A DNA stretch of 9,838 nucleotides from Gammaproteobacteria bacterium (GTDB lineage Bacteria; Pseudomonadota; Gammaproteobacteria; Coxiellales; Coxiellaceae), in contig JAJFJO010000036.1 of NCBI GenBank assembly GCA_021774015.1, positions 1 to 9,838 on the forward strand, read 5' to 3'. This document shows, piece by piece, positions 1-6,097 of this stretch. The first letter of the stretch is position 1, and every line of letters begins with the position of its first letter. Below the pieces are notes generated by a model that was not told the origin of the DNA, did not search any database, and saw nothing but the letters and a program-made list of their open reading frames with translations. Made by a program: the position numbers and the translations under genes.

Positions 1-366
1 ACATTTGAGAGCATTGGCAGGCCACTACCAAAGCGCCGCAATATTGTGTTGAGTCGGCAAAAGAATATTGATATCGATGGCGTAGACATTTTTATATCTC
101 TTGATGATGCATTATTGGCATTAAAAGACGAGCCTGAGCTAGTCATTATCGGTGGTGGTGTGATTTTCGATTTAGCGCGGCCACTAGCAAATGCCATGTA
201 CCTGACCTACATCGACTTGGATACGGAAGGTGATGCATTTTATCCTGCGTGGGACGAAGCGGAGTGGGAGGTGGTTTCTGAAGAGAAGCATGAAGCTAAT
301 GAAAAGAATCCATATCAATATCGGTTTATTGAGCTTGAACGCAGGCCTATTTCACCATCCAGTTAA
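1..366 (+). CDS. folA: Dihydrofolate reductase, 5' end cut off by the window edge
   Basis: Dihydrofolate reductase reduces dihydrofolate to tetrahydrofolate with NADPH in the cytoplasm. The frame is open from base 1 and gives 121 residues before the TAA. It begins TFESIGRPLPKRRNIVLSRQ, which matches the E. coli FolA segment starting near residue 46 (TWESIGRPLPGRKNIILS), so about 45 N-terminal residues lie upstream of the window. Further family marks are VIIGGG (NADPH-binding glycines), YLTYIDLDTEGDAFYP (E. coli YLTHIDAEVEGDTHFP) and a C-terminal YRFIELERR. A GTG at base 46 lies inside the conserved NIVLSR segment and is an internal valine, not the start. The gene converges on apaH, as in E. 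coli. The C-terminus runs about six residues past the usual ERR end. The assignment is secure; only the missing N-terminal part cannot be checked. Confidence 0.96.
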   Translation, partial: TFESIGRPLPKRRNIVLSRQKNIDIDGVDIFISLDDALLALKDEPELVIIGGGVIFDLARPLANAMYLTYIDLDTEGDAFYPAWDEAEWEVVSEEKHEANEKNPYQYRFIELERRPISPSS

Positions 367-403
367 GCGCTTGGTTAGTATGTGTGGACATCTTTCATGA
401 AAA

Positions 404-423
404 TAGTTATAAAAATATAACTA
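404..423 (-). terminator. AT-rich hairpin in the folA/apaH convergent spacer, weak terminator candidate
   Basis: TAGTTATA and TATAACTA form a perfect 8-bp stem around a 4-nt loop (AAAA on the plus strand). On the minus strand the stem is followed directly by TTTT, so it could stop transcripts leaving apaH, whose stop codon is about 150 nt away. The stem has only two G:C-type pairs and would be weak. On the plus strand no T-run follows, so it is a poor folA terminator. The rest of the 210-bp spacer (367-576) is AT-rich, with one further palindrome and no convincing gene. Confidence 0.3.
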
Positions 424-470
424 AAAGCTGACAGTGGTGAATATATATAATTAAACTTAACATAAACTAG

Positions 471-484
471 CTACATATATGTAG
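471..484. promoter_or_regulatory. Perfect 14-bp palindrome, possible operator
   Basis: CTACATATATGTAG is an exact palindrome in the folA/apaH spacer. A perfect -10-like TATAAT lies upstream on the plus strand at 446-451, but the only -35-like element (CTGACA, 428-433) is 12 bp from it, too close for a standard sigma-70 promoter. The palindrome overlaps an AGG that could serve as a ribosome site for a 22-codon frame at 491-559. A dimeric regulator could bind here, but chance symmetry in AT-rich DNA is also possible. Confidence 0.25.
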
Positions 485-576
485 GTAAAAATGAAAGATA
501 GCTTTGTAATAATCAAACGGTTTAAAATGCGGGTTTTGGTGTGGCAAGGCACAATATAAATTGTAGCTGCTGGTAA

Positions 577-1365
577 TTATACTTGAAAAATTTTCTTATC
601 CTCGACCCTTAAGGCAGTTAACGGCCCACCCCATACTTTGCCGGTATCTAAAGCATAAACATTAGGTTTACCACATTGACCTTCTAGGGCGGCCCAGTGT
701 CCAAAAAGAATGTCGACATTATCATTCTCACGCCAGTCAAACCAAGGTTTAAAACTAGAGTCTTGATGGGTGGTTTGTTTGGTTTTCAAATCCAGCAGCC
801 CTTGTGTATTGCAAAATCGCATGCGAGTAAAGGCATTAATAACAAAACGGTAGCGATCAGCACCTGTTAGATCATCGTTCCAAATAGAGGGTTCACTGCC
901 ATACATCTCTTTAAAAAAATCTTTAGGGTGATTGTTTCTAATCGCGCTCATCGTCTCTTCAGCTAATTGCAAAGCTTTAGAAATAGACCATTTTGGATAA
1001 ATGCCCGCATGAGCCATGACATAATTTAATGTGTTGTCATGATAAACTAGAGGTTGATCTAATAGCCACTCCAATAGTTCATCACAATCGGGTGCTTTTA
1101 ATATGTCATCAAGTATTGTGTTGGGTATAGGCTTTGCAACATCAAGTCCGAGGGCTATTAGGTGTAGGTCGTGGTTGCCTAATACAATAATGGGGTCATC
1201 GAATTGTTTGATGAAACGTAGAGTTTCTAGCGAAGCGGGGCCACGATTAACCAGGTCACCAACAAACCCTAGGCGATCATGGTCGGGGTTATATTTAATT
1301 TTTTTAATTAAAGCGTGTAGTGGGTCAAGGCAGCCTTGCACGTCTCCGATGATATAAGTCGCCAT
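577..1365 (-). CDS. apaH: Symmetrical diadenosine tetraphosphatase (Ap4A hydrolase)
   Basis: ApaH splits Ap4A symmetrically into two ADP and, in E. coli, also removes Np4 caps from RNA. The 262-residue product is a little shorter than E. coli ApaH (about 280). It carries the metallophosphatase signatures in order: GDVQGC (7-12), GDLVNRGP (36-43), GNHD (63-66), AHAG (118-121), FGHWA (221-225) and LDTGKVWGG (239-247). The metal-binding Asp, Asn and His residues in these motifs are all present. The ATG at 1365 starts the family-typical MATYIIGDVQG, with an AGGT ten bases upstream. The gene is 47 nt downstream of the S49 peptidase gene, with a strong hairpin between, and is probably the last gene of a uspA-sppA-apaH unit. 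It converges on folA as in E. coli, but apaG, normally next to it, is missing. Confidence 0.97.
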   Translation of the reverse strand: MATYIIGDVQGCLDPLHALIKKIKYNPDHDRLGFVGDLVNRGPASLETLRFIKQFDDPIIVLGNHDLHLIALGLDVAKPIPNTILDDILKAPDCDELLEWLLDQPLVYHDNTLNYVMAHAGIYPKWSISKALQLAEETMSAIRNNHPKDFFKEMYGSEPSIWNDDLTGADRYRFVINAFTRMRFCNTQGLLDLKTKQTTHQDSSFKPWFDWRENDNVDILFGHWAALEGQCGKPNVYALDTGKVWGGPLTALRVEDKKIFQV

Positions 1366-1382
1366 TAGTTCTAATACCTGAA

Positions 1383-1405
1383 TTGCGCCACAAGCTGTGG
1401 CGCAA
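1383..1405 (-). other. Perfect 10-bp stem hairpin between sppA and apaH
   Basis: TTGCGCCACA (1383-1392) and TGTGGCGCAA (1396-1405) are exact reverse complements separated by three bases. The GC-rich stem starts 7 nt after the sppA stop and ends about 17 nt before the apaH ATG. On the transcribed minus strand it is followed by TTCAGGT and not by a T-run, so it does not look like a full intrinsic terminator. It could be an attenuator, an RNA-processing or stability element, or a structure that affects access to the apaH ribosome site just downstream. The structure is certain; its role is inferred. Confidence 0.6.
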
Positions 1406-1412
1406 CTTGTAA

Positions 1413-2345
1413 TTAAGTGTTTGGCAATATTGCTTGCACACCACCGTTTGAGTGGCTGCTTAACCCGGGAATGTTTAGGCGAGAATCAACGCCTTTGAAA
1501 ATAGCATCAATCAACGAAGGGCGTAGACTATAGTTTTTATAGTGTGATACACCAAACTGTGACTTCAAAATAGTCCATAAATTACCGGTGCCATCGATCA
1601 AGCCAAGTTGCTGCGCCTTTTCACCTGTCCAAAAATCACCGGAGAATAATTCATTTTTATTTCCCCGCAGTTTGCCTTTACGACCTTTCAGTACATCATT
1701 AATAAAATTTTGATGCGCCATCGTGAGTAAGCTTTTAATTTTTGTGACATCCTGTGGTGTTACAGGTTTGAAAGGGTCGAGACGATCTTTATTGTTACCT
1801 GCGGTAAAAACACGGCGAGTGATGCCGAGTTTTTGAATAGCCTCGGTGAAGCCAAAGCCACCCATGATAACGCCAATAGAGCCTGTGATGGTATCTTTGT
1901 TTGTGAAGATTTTGTCAGCCGCTGTGGCAATTAAATAACCGCCAGAAGCCAATGCATCTACGCCGAGCACGACGACTTTCTTTTTGTATTTCTTTTTAAG
2001 CTGTTCAATTTTGTCATGAATAATGGAGGCTTGAACGGCGCTACCACCAGGCGAGTTAATAACAAGAATAACACCTTTTGCTTTTTTATCTGCAAATGCT
2101 TTATTTAATAATGGGATAACTTTGCGTGCAGAGAAAGGTGTGCGGGCTGAAATGGTGCCGTTAAGGTGGATTAAAGCAACGTAAGGTTTTTTGATCGGCC
2201 CTGCGCCTAAGTGTCTACCCGACGGGGCAAAGATCAGCACAAGAAAAAGTAACGTAAAAAACGCCATGATAAAGAAACGAATATTGCGCCAGCGGCGGTC
2301 ACGTTTTCTATCATCCAATAATAACTTTACAATCTGTTCATCCAT
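1413..2345 (-). CDS. sppA: S49-family signal peptide peptidase, SppA 36K type, inner membrane
   Basis: This is a membrane-anchored serine/lysine protease of the SppA/SohB family, which degrades cleaved signal peptides and other membrane peptides. The 310-residue protein is the short single-domain form, not the 67-kDa double-domain E. coli SppA. A basic N-terminus (RKRDRRWRNIR, 13-23) precedes one hydrophobic helix (about 24-40), placing the catalytic domain in the periplasm. The core follows: GVILVINSPGGS (91-102), ALASGGYLIATAADKIF with Ser134 as likely nucleophile, TGSIGVIMG (154-162), and GNNKD with Lys186 as likely general base. The 52-residue Ser-Lys spacing equals that of Bacillus subtilis SppA (147 and 199, from memory). 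The C-terminal FWTGEKAQQLGLID is also typical. Start: AAGGAG lies 5 nt before the ATG and overlaps the uspA stop codon, which implies coupling to uspA. The family is secure; sppA versus sohB is a naming choice. Confidence 0.92.
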   Translation of the reverse strand: MDEQIVKLLLDDRKRDRRWRNIRFFIMAFFTLLFLVLIFAPSGRHLGAGPIKKPYVALIHLNGTISARTPFSARKVIPLLNKAFADKKAKGVILVINSPGGSAVQASIIHDKIEQLKKKYKKKVVVLGVDALASGGYLIATAADKIFTNKDTITGSIGVIMGGFGFTEAIQKLGITRRVFTAGNNKDRLDPFKPVTPQDVTKIKSLLTMAHQNFINDVLKGRKGKLRGNKNELFSGDFWTGEKAQQLGLIDGTGNLWTILKSQFGVSHYKNYSLRPSLIDAIFKGVDSRLNIPGLSSHSNGGVQAILPNT

Positions 2346-2354
2346 GGTATCTCC

Positions 2355-2792
2355 TTATTCTTTGATTCGTACAACTAATACATCACAAGGTGCGACATGT
2401 AAAATAGCATTAGCACGTGACCCTAGCAGTATATCAATACCGTGATGCCCATGAGTACCGACAATAATTAAGTCCGCATGTATTTCACTCGCTTTTTCGG
2501 TGACAGCCAATTTCACAGAACCTTTTTCTAAATGCAATTTTGCATCCGTCAATTGGTGGTGCTCTACGAAAGTTTGTAAAGACTTCAGTGCATTTTCTTC
2601 CAGTGACTGCTCTAAATTAACATCAATAGGAATGGAAAACTCACCACCATAGGCAACTGGAGAGTGTTCCATAACATGAATAACGGAAATGGCAGCATCA
2701 GAGCCATTGGTGATGTCTTTGGCGCGCTTAGCCAATAGGTCAGCGCTTTTCGATAGATCTGTTGCGATCAGAATATTTTTGTAGTTCAGCAT
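2355..2792 (-). CDS. uspA: Universal stress protein, UspA family
   Basis: This is a small cytoplasmic stress protein with a single Usp domain of 145 residues, the normal family length. It opens NYKNILIATDLSKSADLLAKRA, the usual beta1-alpha1 with the Asp of the nucleotide site. It ends DLIIVGTHGHHGIDILLGSRANAILHVAPCDVLVVR, containing a G-2x-G-8x-G-S pattern close to the ATP-binding G-2x-G-9x-G-[ST] motif; the spacing is one residue short, so ATP binding is likely but not certain. Usp proteins generally act in survival under starvation or stress; the exact role here cannot be read from sequence. AAAGGA lies 8 nt before the ATG, and an extended -10 promoter lies about 30-40 nt upstream. It is the first gene of a probable uspA-sppA-apaH unit, only 9 nt from sppA. 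Confidence 0.92.
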   Translation of the reverse strand: MLNYKNILIATDLSKSADLLAKRAKDITNGSDAAISVIHVMEHSPVAYGGEFSIPIDVNLEQSLEENALKSLQTFVEHHQLTDAKLHLEKGSVKLAVTEKASEIHADLIIVGTHGHHGIDILLGSRANAILHVAPCDVLVVRIKE

Positions 2793-2822
2793 GTGAGGTA
2801 TCCTTTCTCAAAGTGAAACAGA

Positions 2823-2831
2823 ATTGTAGCA
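2823..2831 (-). promoter_or_regulatory. Extended -10 promoter for uspA-sppA-apaH
   Basis: On the minus strand the bases read TGCTACAAT: a TATAAT-like hexamer (5 of 6) preceded by the TGn extension of sigma-70 extended -10 promoters. I see no good -35 at 16-18 bp, which the TG extension can compensate. Transcription would start near 2816, giving a leader of about 24 nt that includes the AAAGGA ribosome site of uspA. The call rests on motif and position only. Confidence 0.5.
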
Positions 2832-2904
2832 TGGATTTTAGCAATTATTACCCATTTTTTATTCTTATTATGAAACTATGGCTGGGCTTTGTCGTGAAAA
2901 TTTC

Positions 2905-2939
2905 GTTTCGGCAACTACCGAATCGGCTTGAGCCGAAAC
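2905..2939. repeat. 35-bp palindromic intergenic repeat, copy 1
   Basis: The ends GTTTCGGC (2905-2912) and GCCGAAAC (2932-2939) are exact 8-bp inverted repeats. The interior can fold in another way into two smaller hairpins: TTCGG/CCGAA (2907-2911 with 2918-2922) and TCGGCT/AGCCGA (2923-2928 with 2931-2936). A related copy lies at 3029-3063 and matches in 26 of 35 positions. This is typical of REP-like or mobile palindromic sequences. It lies between the MFS gene and the uspA promoter. Confidence 0.6.
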
Positions 2940-3028
2940 CCACCAAAATAACGAGATAATTTTTTAATAATCAATAGGTTGCTTTTGTGTTTGGGGCTCG
3001 CATTTCAGGAATAAATCAACAATAATTG

Positions 3029-3063
3029 GTTTCGGCTTCTACCGCATCGGTTCTTCCCGAAAG
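3029..3063. repeat. 35-bp palindromic intergenic repeat, copy 2
   Basis: This copy is related to that at 2905-2939 (26 of 35 identical; shared blocks GTTTCGGC, CTACCG, ATCGG and CCGAAA). Its terminal stem is shorter, TTTCGG/CCGAAA (3030-3035 with 3057-3062). Because each copy is itself nearly palindromic, the pair also matches in inverted orientation (about 25 of 35). It starts 8 nt beyond the MFS stop codon and could act as an RNA 3'-end stem-loop, but no T-run follows on the minus strand. The 89 bp between the copies (2940-3028) are AT-rich and hold no gene I can support. Confidence 0.6.
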
Positions 3064-3071
3064 ATCCTGTA

Positions 3072-4256
3072 TTAGTGGTTATGTCCGCCTCGCCGGTGAA
3101 TCAAGAAGAAATAAATTAATACGGACACCACTATAAAGCCGAAAAATACAGTGACCATTGGAATTTGATTGTTTGATTTTAACAACACGGTAAGGCTACT
3201 GATGAGGCTTACCGCGCCGGCTGTCACGCCGCCCATCGCTGAACTGGCTGTGCCTGACATTTCGGGGAACAATTCGATTGGGCCTCCATAAGAGTAAGGA
3301 AAAATAGAAGAAGCCATCATAAACAGCAATAACAATGGAAAAATTAAACTATATAGTGTCATGGGTATTATTATTGAGAGTGCCAATACAACGGCACTAG
3401 TAAGAGTGGTGATGACTAGTAAAATTCGCATCATAAAGTGAGTGTCAAATTTAACGAGTAATCGATTAAGGAAATTACCCGCCATCCAAGCAACGCCAAT
3501 GAAAAAAGCGACACGCCCGTAGACAGCGGCATTATAATGAAGCTGTGTTTGAATAAGGAATGGTCCGATGATGCCGAAGATTACAATAAATGCATAAATT
3601 AGGCTCGTTATTATAGCCCAACCCCAAAATACGGGGTGCTTAAATATGGTGAAAAAGTTATTAAAAACGACGCGCCAATTGAGGTCGTGTGCTTGCTTCA
3701 GTGTTTCTTTGAAAAATAAACTCAATACAAATGCAATGAACCCATAACCCACCAAAAAATAAAAAGGTGCCTTCCAATTATAGTAATGTTGCAGATATCC
3801 TCCGATGACAGGTGATAGCACAGGGCCAATGGACCAAGAGAGGGTAAAATAGCTTAACATTTTTTTAAATTCTTTCCCGGAATAGAGGTCGCGCAACATA
3901 GCACGAGAGGTCGAGCCGATGGCAGCAACAGCAGCACCTTGCAGGCCTCTCATTATGAGCAGTTCAGTGACACTAGAAGATATTGTTGCGAGGTAAGAAA
4001 ATACCGTAAATCCAAGTATACCCAGTACTAAAATCTTTTTTCGCCCGACACTATCCGATAGGGTTCCAAATAGTAACTGGCAGATCCCATACGTGAAAAT
4101 ATAAATGGTTAAACTCAGTTGTACGTATTCTCTAGAGGTGTGAAAAAAAGCAGTAATTGAAGGCAACGAAGGCACATAAATATCAACACCTGCTCCCGTG
4201 AGTGGAATGGTAAATAGCATGACAATGGCGGCATATTGTTTGGCTTGTACTTTCAT
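3072..4256 (-). CDS. MFS transporter, DHA1 Bcr/CflA-type drug efflux
   Basis: This is an inner-membrane major facilitator protein, most like the Bcr/CflA drug:H+ antiporters. The 394-residue length and about 12 hydrophobic segments fit the family. Motifs in the N-terminal half are: DIYVPSLP (25-32, Bcr/CflA membrane motif at the end of TM1), LFGTLSDSVGRKK (62-74, MFS motif A between TM2 and TM3), RGLQG (103-107, motif B in TM4) and SIGPVLSPVIGG (142-153, the antiporter motif C of TM5). The substrate cannot be told from sequence; the family includes bicyclomycin, chloramphenicol and sulfonamide exporters. The short tail ends RRGGHNH. The ATG at 4256 has a modest GAAGAG 5 nt upstream. It lies 63 nt after rsmA and 279 nt before uspA and is not part of the usual conserved cluster, so it looks like an insertion into it. 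Export activity is an inference from family. Confidence 0.9.
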   Translation of the reverse strand: MKVQAKQYAAIVMLFTIPLTGAGVDIYVPSLPSITAFFHTSREYVQLSLTIYIFTYGICQLLFGTLSDSVGRKKILVLGILGFTVFSYLATISSSVTELLIMRGLQGAAVAAIGSTSRAMLRDLYSGKEFKKMLSYFTLSWSIGPVLSPVIGGYLQHYYNWKAPFYFLVGYGFIAFVLSLFFKETLKQAHDLNWRVVFNNFFTIFKHPVFWGWAIITSLIYAFIVIFGIIGPFLIQTQLHYNAAVYGRVAFFIGVAWMAGNFLNRLLVKFDTHFMMRILLVITTLTSAVVLALSIIIPMTLYSLIFPLLLLFMMASSIFPYSYGGPIELFPEMSGTASSAMGGVTAGAVSLISSLTVLLKSNNQIPMVTVFFGFIVVSVLIYFFLIHRRGGHNH

Positions 4257-4296
4257 TATTTCTCTTCAGTATGGTTTGTTGACTAAATAAGTCGTT

Positions 4297-4312
4297 AAAA
4301 AACGGTATCCGT
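4297..4312 (-). terminator. Weak terminator candidate after rsmA
   Basis: On the minus strand, just past the rsmA stop, ACGG-ATA-CCGT (4312-4302) makes a 4-bp stem with a 3-nt loop, followed by a run of Ts (4301-4297). The position, between the lptD-surA-pdxA-rsmA run and the MFS gene, fits an operon end. The stem is very short, so read-through into the MFS gene is likely. I see no clear separate promoter for the MFS gene in this 63-bp gap. Confidence 0.3.
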
Positions 4313-4319
4313 AAAATAA

Positions 4320-5108
4320 TCAGCACTTAACCGTTAGCGTATTAGCAATCGCAACAAATTCTGCAATAGATAATTCTTGCGGGCGTTTCTTGGGGTCAAT
4401 ACCAAGAGCGTTGAGTTCATCGTTATTAATATATTTTTTCAACGAATTTGCCAATGTTTTTCGGCGATAGGTAAATGCTTCTTTGACGACCTTGCTTAGC
4501 ATGTTTATGTCGTTTGCTGTTACTGGCAGTTCTTTGTGAGGGGCCAAGCGTATCACGGCAGAATCCACTTTTGGGGGTGGGTTAAATGAATTGGGTCCAA
4601 CAGGGAATAAAGATTCTGCGTAACAATAATATTGTGTCATCACGCTCAAGCGGCCGTAGTGGCGGTCGCCCACTGTTGCTGCCATACGGTCAACCACCTC
4701 TTTTTGTAATAAAAAATGCATGTCAATAATCGACGAAGTCAGCTCAAATAATCTAAATAACAAAGGTGTTGAGATATTGTAAGGAAGATTGCCAATAATG
4801 CGTCTTGGTTGTGTTTGCATATCTAGCGTTGAAAAATCAAATCGCAATATATCAGCTTCATGGATGGATAGGGTGGGTGTATCGATAAAATGCGTGCGTA
4901 AATAAGCGCATAAGTCACGATCGATTTCGATAATGTCTAAGTGCTTGCATAGAGGTAGTATCAATTGCGTTAACACCCCTTCGCCAGGGCCAATTTCAAC
5001 AATATGATCTTCTTTGTTGGGTGAAACAGCAAGAACAATGTCATGCAACACTTGTGGGTCGGTTAAAAAATGTTGGCCGAAGCGCTTGCGTGGGCGATGT
5101 GCTGTCAT
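4320..5108 (-). CDS. rsmA: 16S rRNA dimethyladenosine transferase RsmA (KsgA)
   Basis: RsmA/KsgA uses S-adenosylmethionine to dimethylate two adjacent adenosines near the 3' end of 16S rRNA (A1518 and A1519 in E. coli), a late checkpoint of 30S assembly. The 262-residue product has the full set of marks: RKRFGQHFL (7-15), SAM-binding EIGPGEGVLT (38-47), the acidic EIDRD (61-65), the adenine N6-methylase motif NLPYNIS (107-113), KEVVDRM (136-142), FNPPPKVDSAVIRL (175-188) and FTYRRKTLANSL (212-223). Length is close to the E. coli protein (273). Its ATG overlaps the pdxA stop by 4 nt (ATGA), which supports this start and translational coupling. In E. coli apaG follows; here a 63-bp gap and an MFS gene follow. 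Confidence 0.98.
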   Translation of the reverse strand: MTAHRPRKRFGQHFLTDPQVLHDIVLAVSPNKEDHIVEIGPGEGVLTQLILPLCKHLDIIEIDRDLCAYLRTHFIDTPTLSIHEADILRFDFSTLDMQTQPRRIIGNLPYNISTPLLFRLFELTSSIIDMHFLLQKEVVDRMAATVGDRHYGRLSVMTQYYCYAESLFPVGPNSFNPPPKVDSAVIRLAPHKELPVTANDINMLSKVVKEAFTYRRKTLANSLKKYINNDELNALGIDPKKRPQELSIAEFVAIANTLTVKC

Positions 5109-6097
5109 GAAGTAACCCCGCTACGTTTATCAGCGCTAAGTCTATCGGCGAGTGTCATAGCGGCGTTAAAGCTTCCAATATCGGCCCTGCCTGTTCCTGC
5201 CAGTGAGTAAGCAGTGCCATGATCAACGGATGTTCTGATGATGGGCAAACCTAATGTGATGTTTACCGCATTTTTGAAGCCAGAATATTTAATAACCGGC
5301 AAACCTTGATCATGATACATCGCCACAATGACATCATACGCATTTGCGGAAGGTGTGTTAAATGCCGTGTCAGCAGACGCAGGGCCGCTAACATCATAGC
5401 CTTGTTCGCGCAGTTGGTTGAGTGTGGGAATAATAATATCTTGCTCTTCTTTTCCAATATGTCCACCATCACCGGCATGTGGGTTTAAACCTAACACTAA
5501 TATTCTCGGTTGTTGGATATTGAAATGTTGTTGGAAATAAGTATGGACTATCGCAATGGTTTTTTTAATTAAATTGGGTGTAATGGCTTTAGGTACTTTA
5601 GCGAGTGGAATATGCGTTGTCATTAATGCGACTTTTAACGTGTCTGTCATTAGCATCATGACGGGGTGTTCTGCTGACGTTGCTTGTGCTAAATACTCAG
5701 TGTGCCCACTAAAGGTGATGCCGGCATTATTGATTGCGGTTTTATGAACAGGCCCGGTAATCATCGCGCTAAACGTATTGTCTAAACAGCCTTGCGCGGC
5801 AATGGTTAACGTTTTTAAAATATAATGACTGCTGTCGCTGTTAGTTATCCCTGCGGTGATGGGTGTATCACAATCGACATGCAGCACGTGTAACCCATTA
5901 ATGGATTTTCCTGATACATACGGATTAAAAGAAGAATGAATACCTAATTGTTTTGCGCGTTCAGCTAAAATATTTTTATCGACGATAGCAACAAAAGAAA
6001 TGTCCGGATGTTGTTGAGCAAACTGCAGAACGATATCCGGACCAATACCCGCTGGGTCGCCAGGGGTAACAACTAGCGGAGCGTGTTGCTTTAGCAT
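5105..6097 (-). CDS. pdxA: 4-hydroxythreonine-4-phosphate dehydrogenase
   Basis: PdxA oxidises 4-phosphohydroxy-L-threonine with NAD(P)+ in the DXP-dependent route to pyridoxal 5'-phosphate; the product is decarboxylated to the amine that PdxJ uses. The 330 residues match the family length. Visible motifs are TPGDPAGIGP (11-20), TGPVHK (114-119), SGHTEYL (130-136), TTHIPL (160-165), GLNPHAGD (203-210), MYHDQGL (260-266) and RTSVDHGTA (288-296). The metal ligands correspond to His162, His207 and His262, each four residues before the E. coli His166, His211 and His266; substrate-binding His132/Thr133 are also kept. The ATG follows the surA TAG with no gap (TAGATG), and the stop overlaps rsmA, so translation of the three genes is probably coupled. 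No defect is visible. Confidence 0.98.
   Translation of the reverse strand: MLKQHAPLVVTPGDPAGIGPDIVLQFAQQHPDISFVAIVDKNILAERAKQLGIHSSFNPYVSGKSINGLHVLHVDCDTPITAGITNSDSSHYILKTLTIAAQGCLDNTFSAMITGPVHKTAINNAGITFSGHTEYLAQATSAEHPVMMLMTDTLKVALMTTHIPLAKVPKAITPNLIKKTIAIVHTYFQQHFNIQQPRILVLGLNPHAGDGGHIGKEEQDIIIPTLNQLREQGYDVSGPASADTAFNTPSANAYDVIVAMYHDQGLPVIKYSGFKNAVNITLGLPIIRTSVDHGTAYSLAGTGRADIGSFNAAMTLADRLSADKRSGVTS

Noticed and set aside
46..366. GTG at 46 as the start of a 106-residue gene
   Set aside because: The frame continues upstream to base 1 with conserved DHFR sequence (TFESIGRPLPKRRN), so this is a truncated folA and the GTG is internal.
1103..1357. 84-codon plus-strand frame opposite apaH
   Set aside because: It lies wholly antisense to a clearly conserved gene, and the residues resemble no family; it is a shadow of apaH coding.
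2762..2959. 65-codon plus-strand frame across the uspA start and the intergenic spacer
   Set aside because: It overlaps the uspA start and promoter on the other strand, runs through repeat copy 1, and has no recognisable family or good ribosome site.
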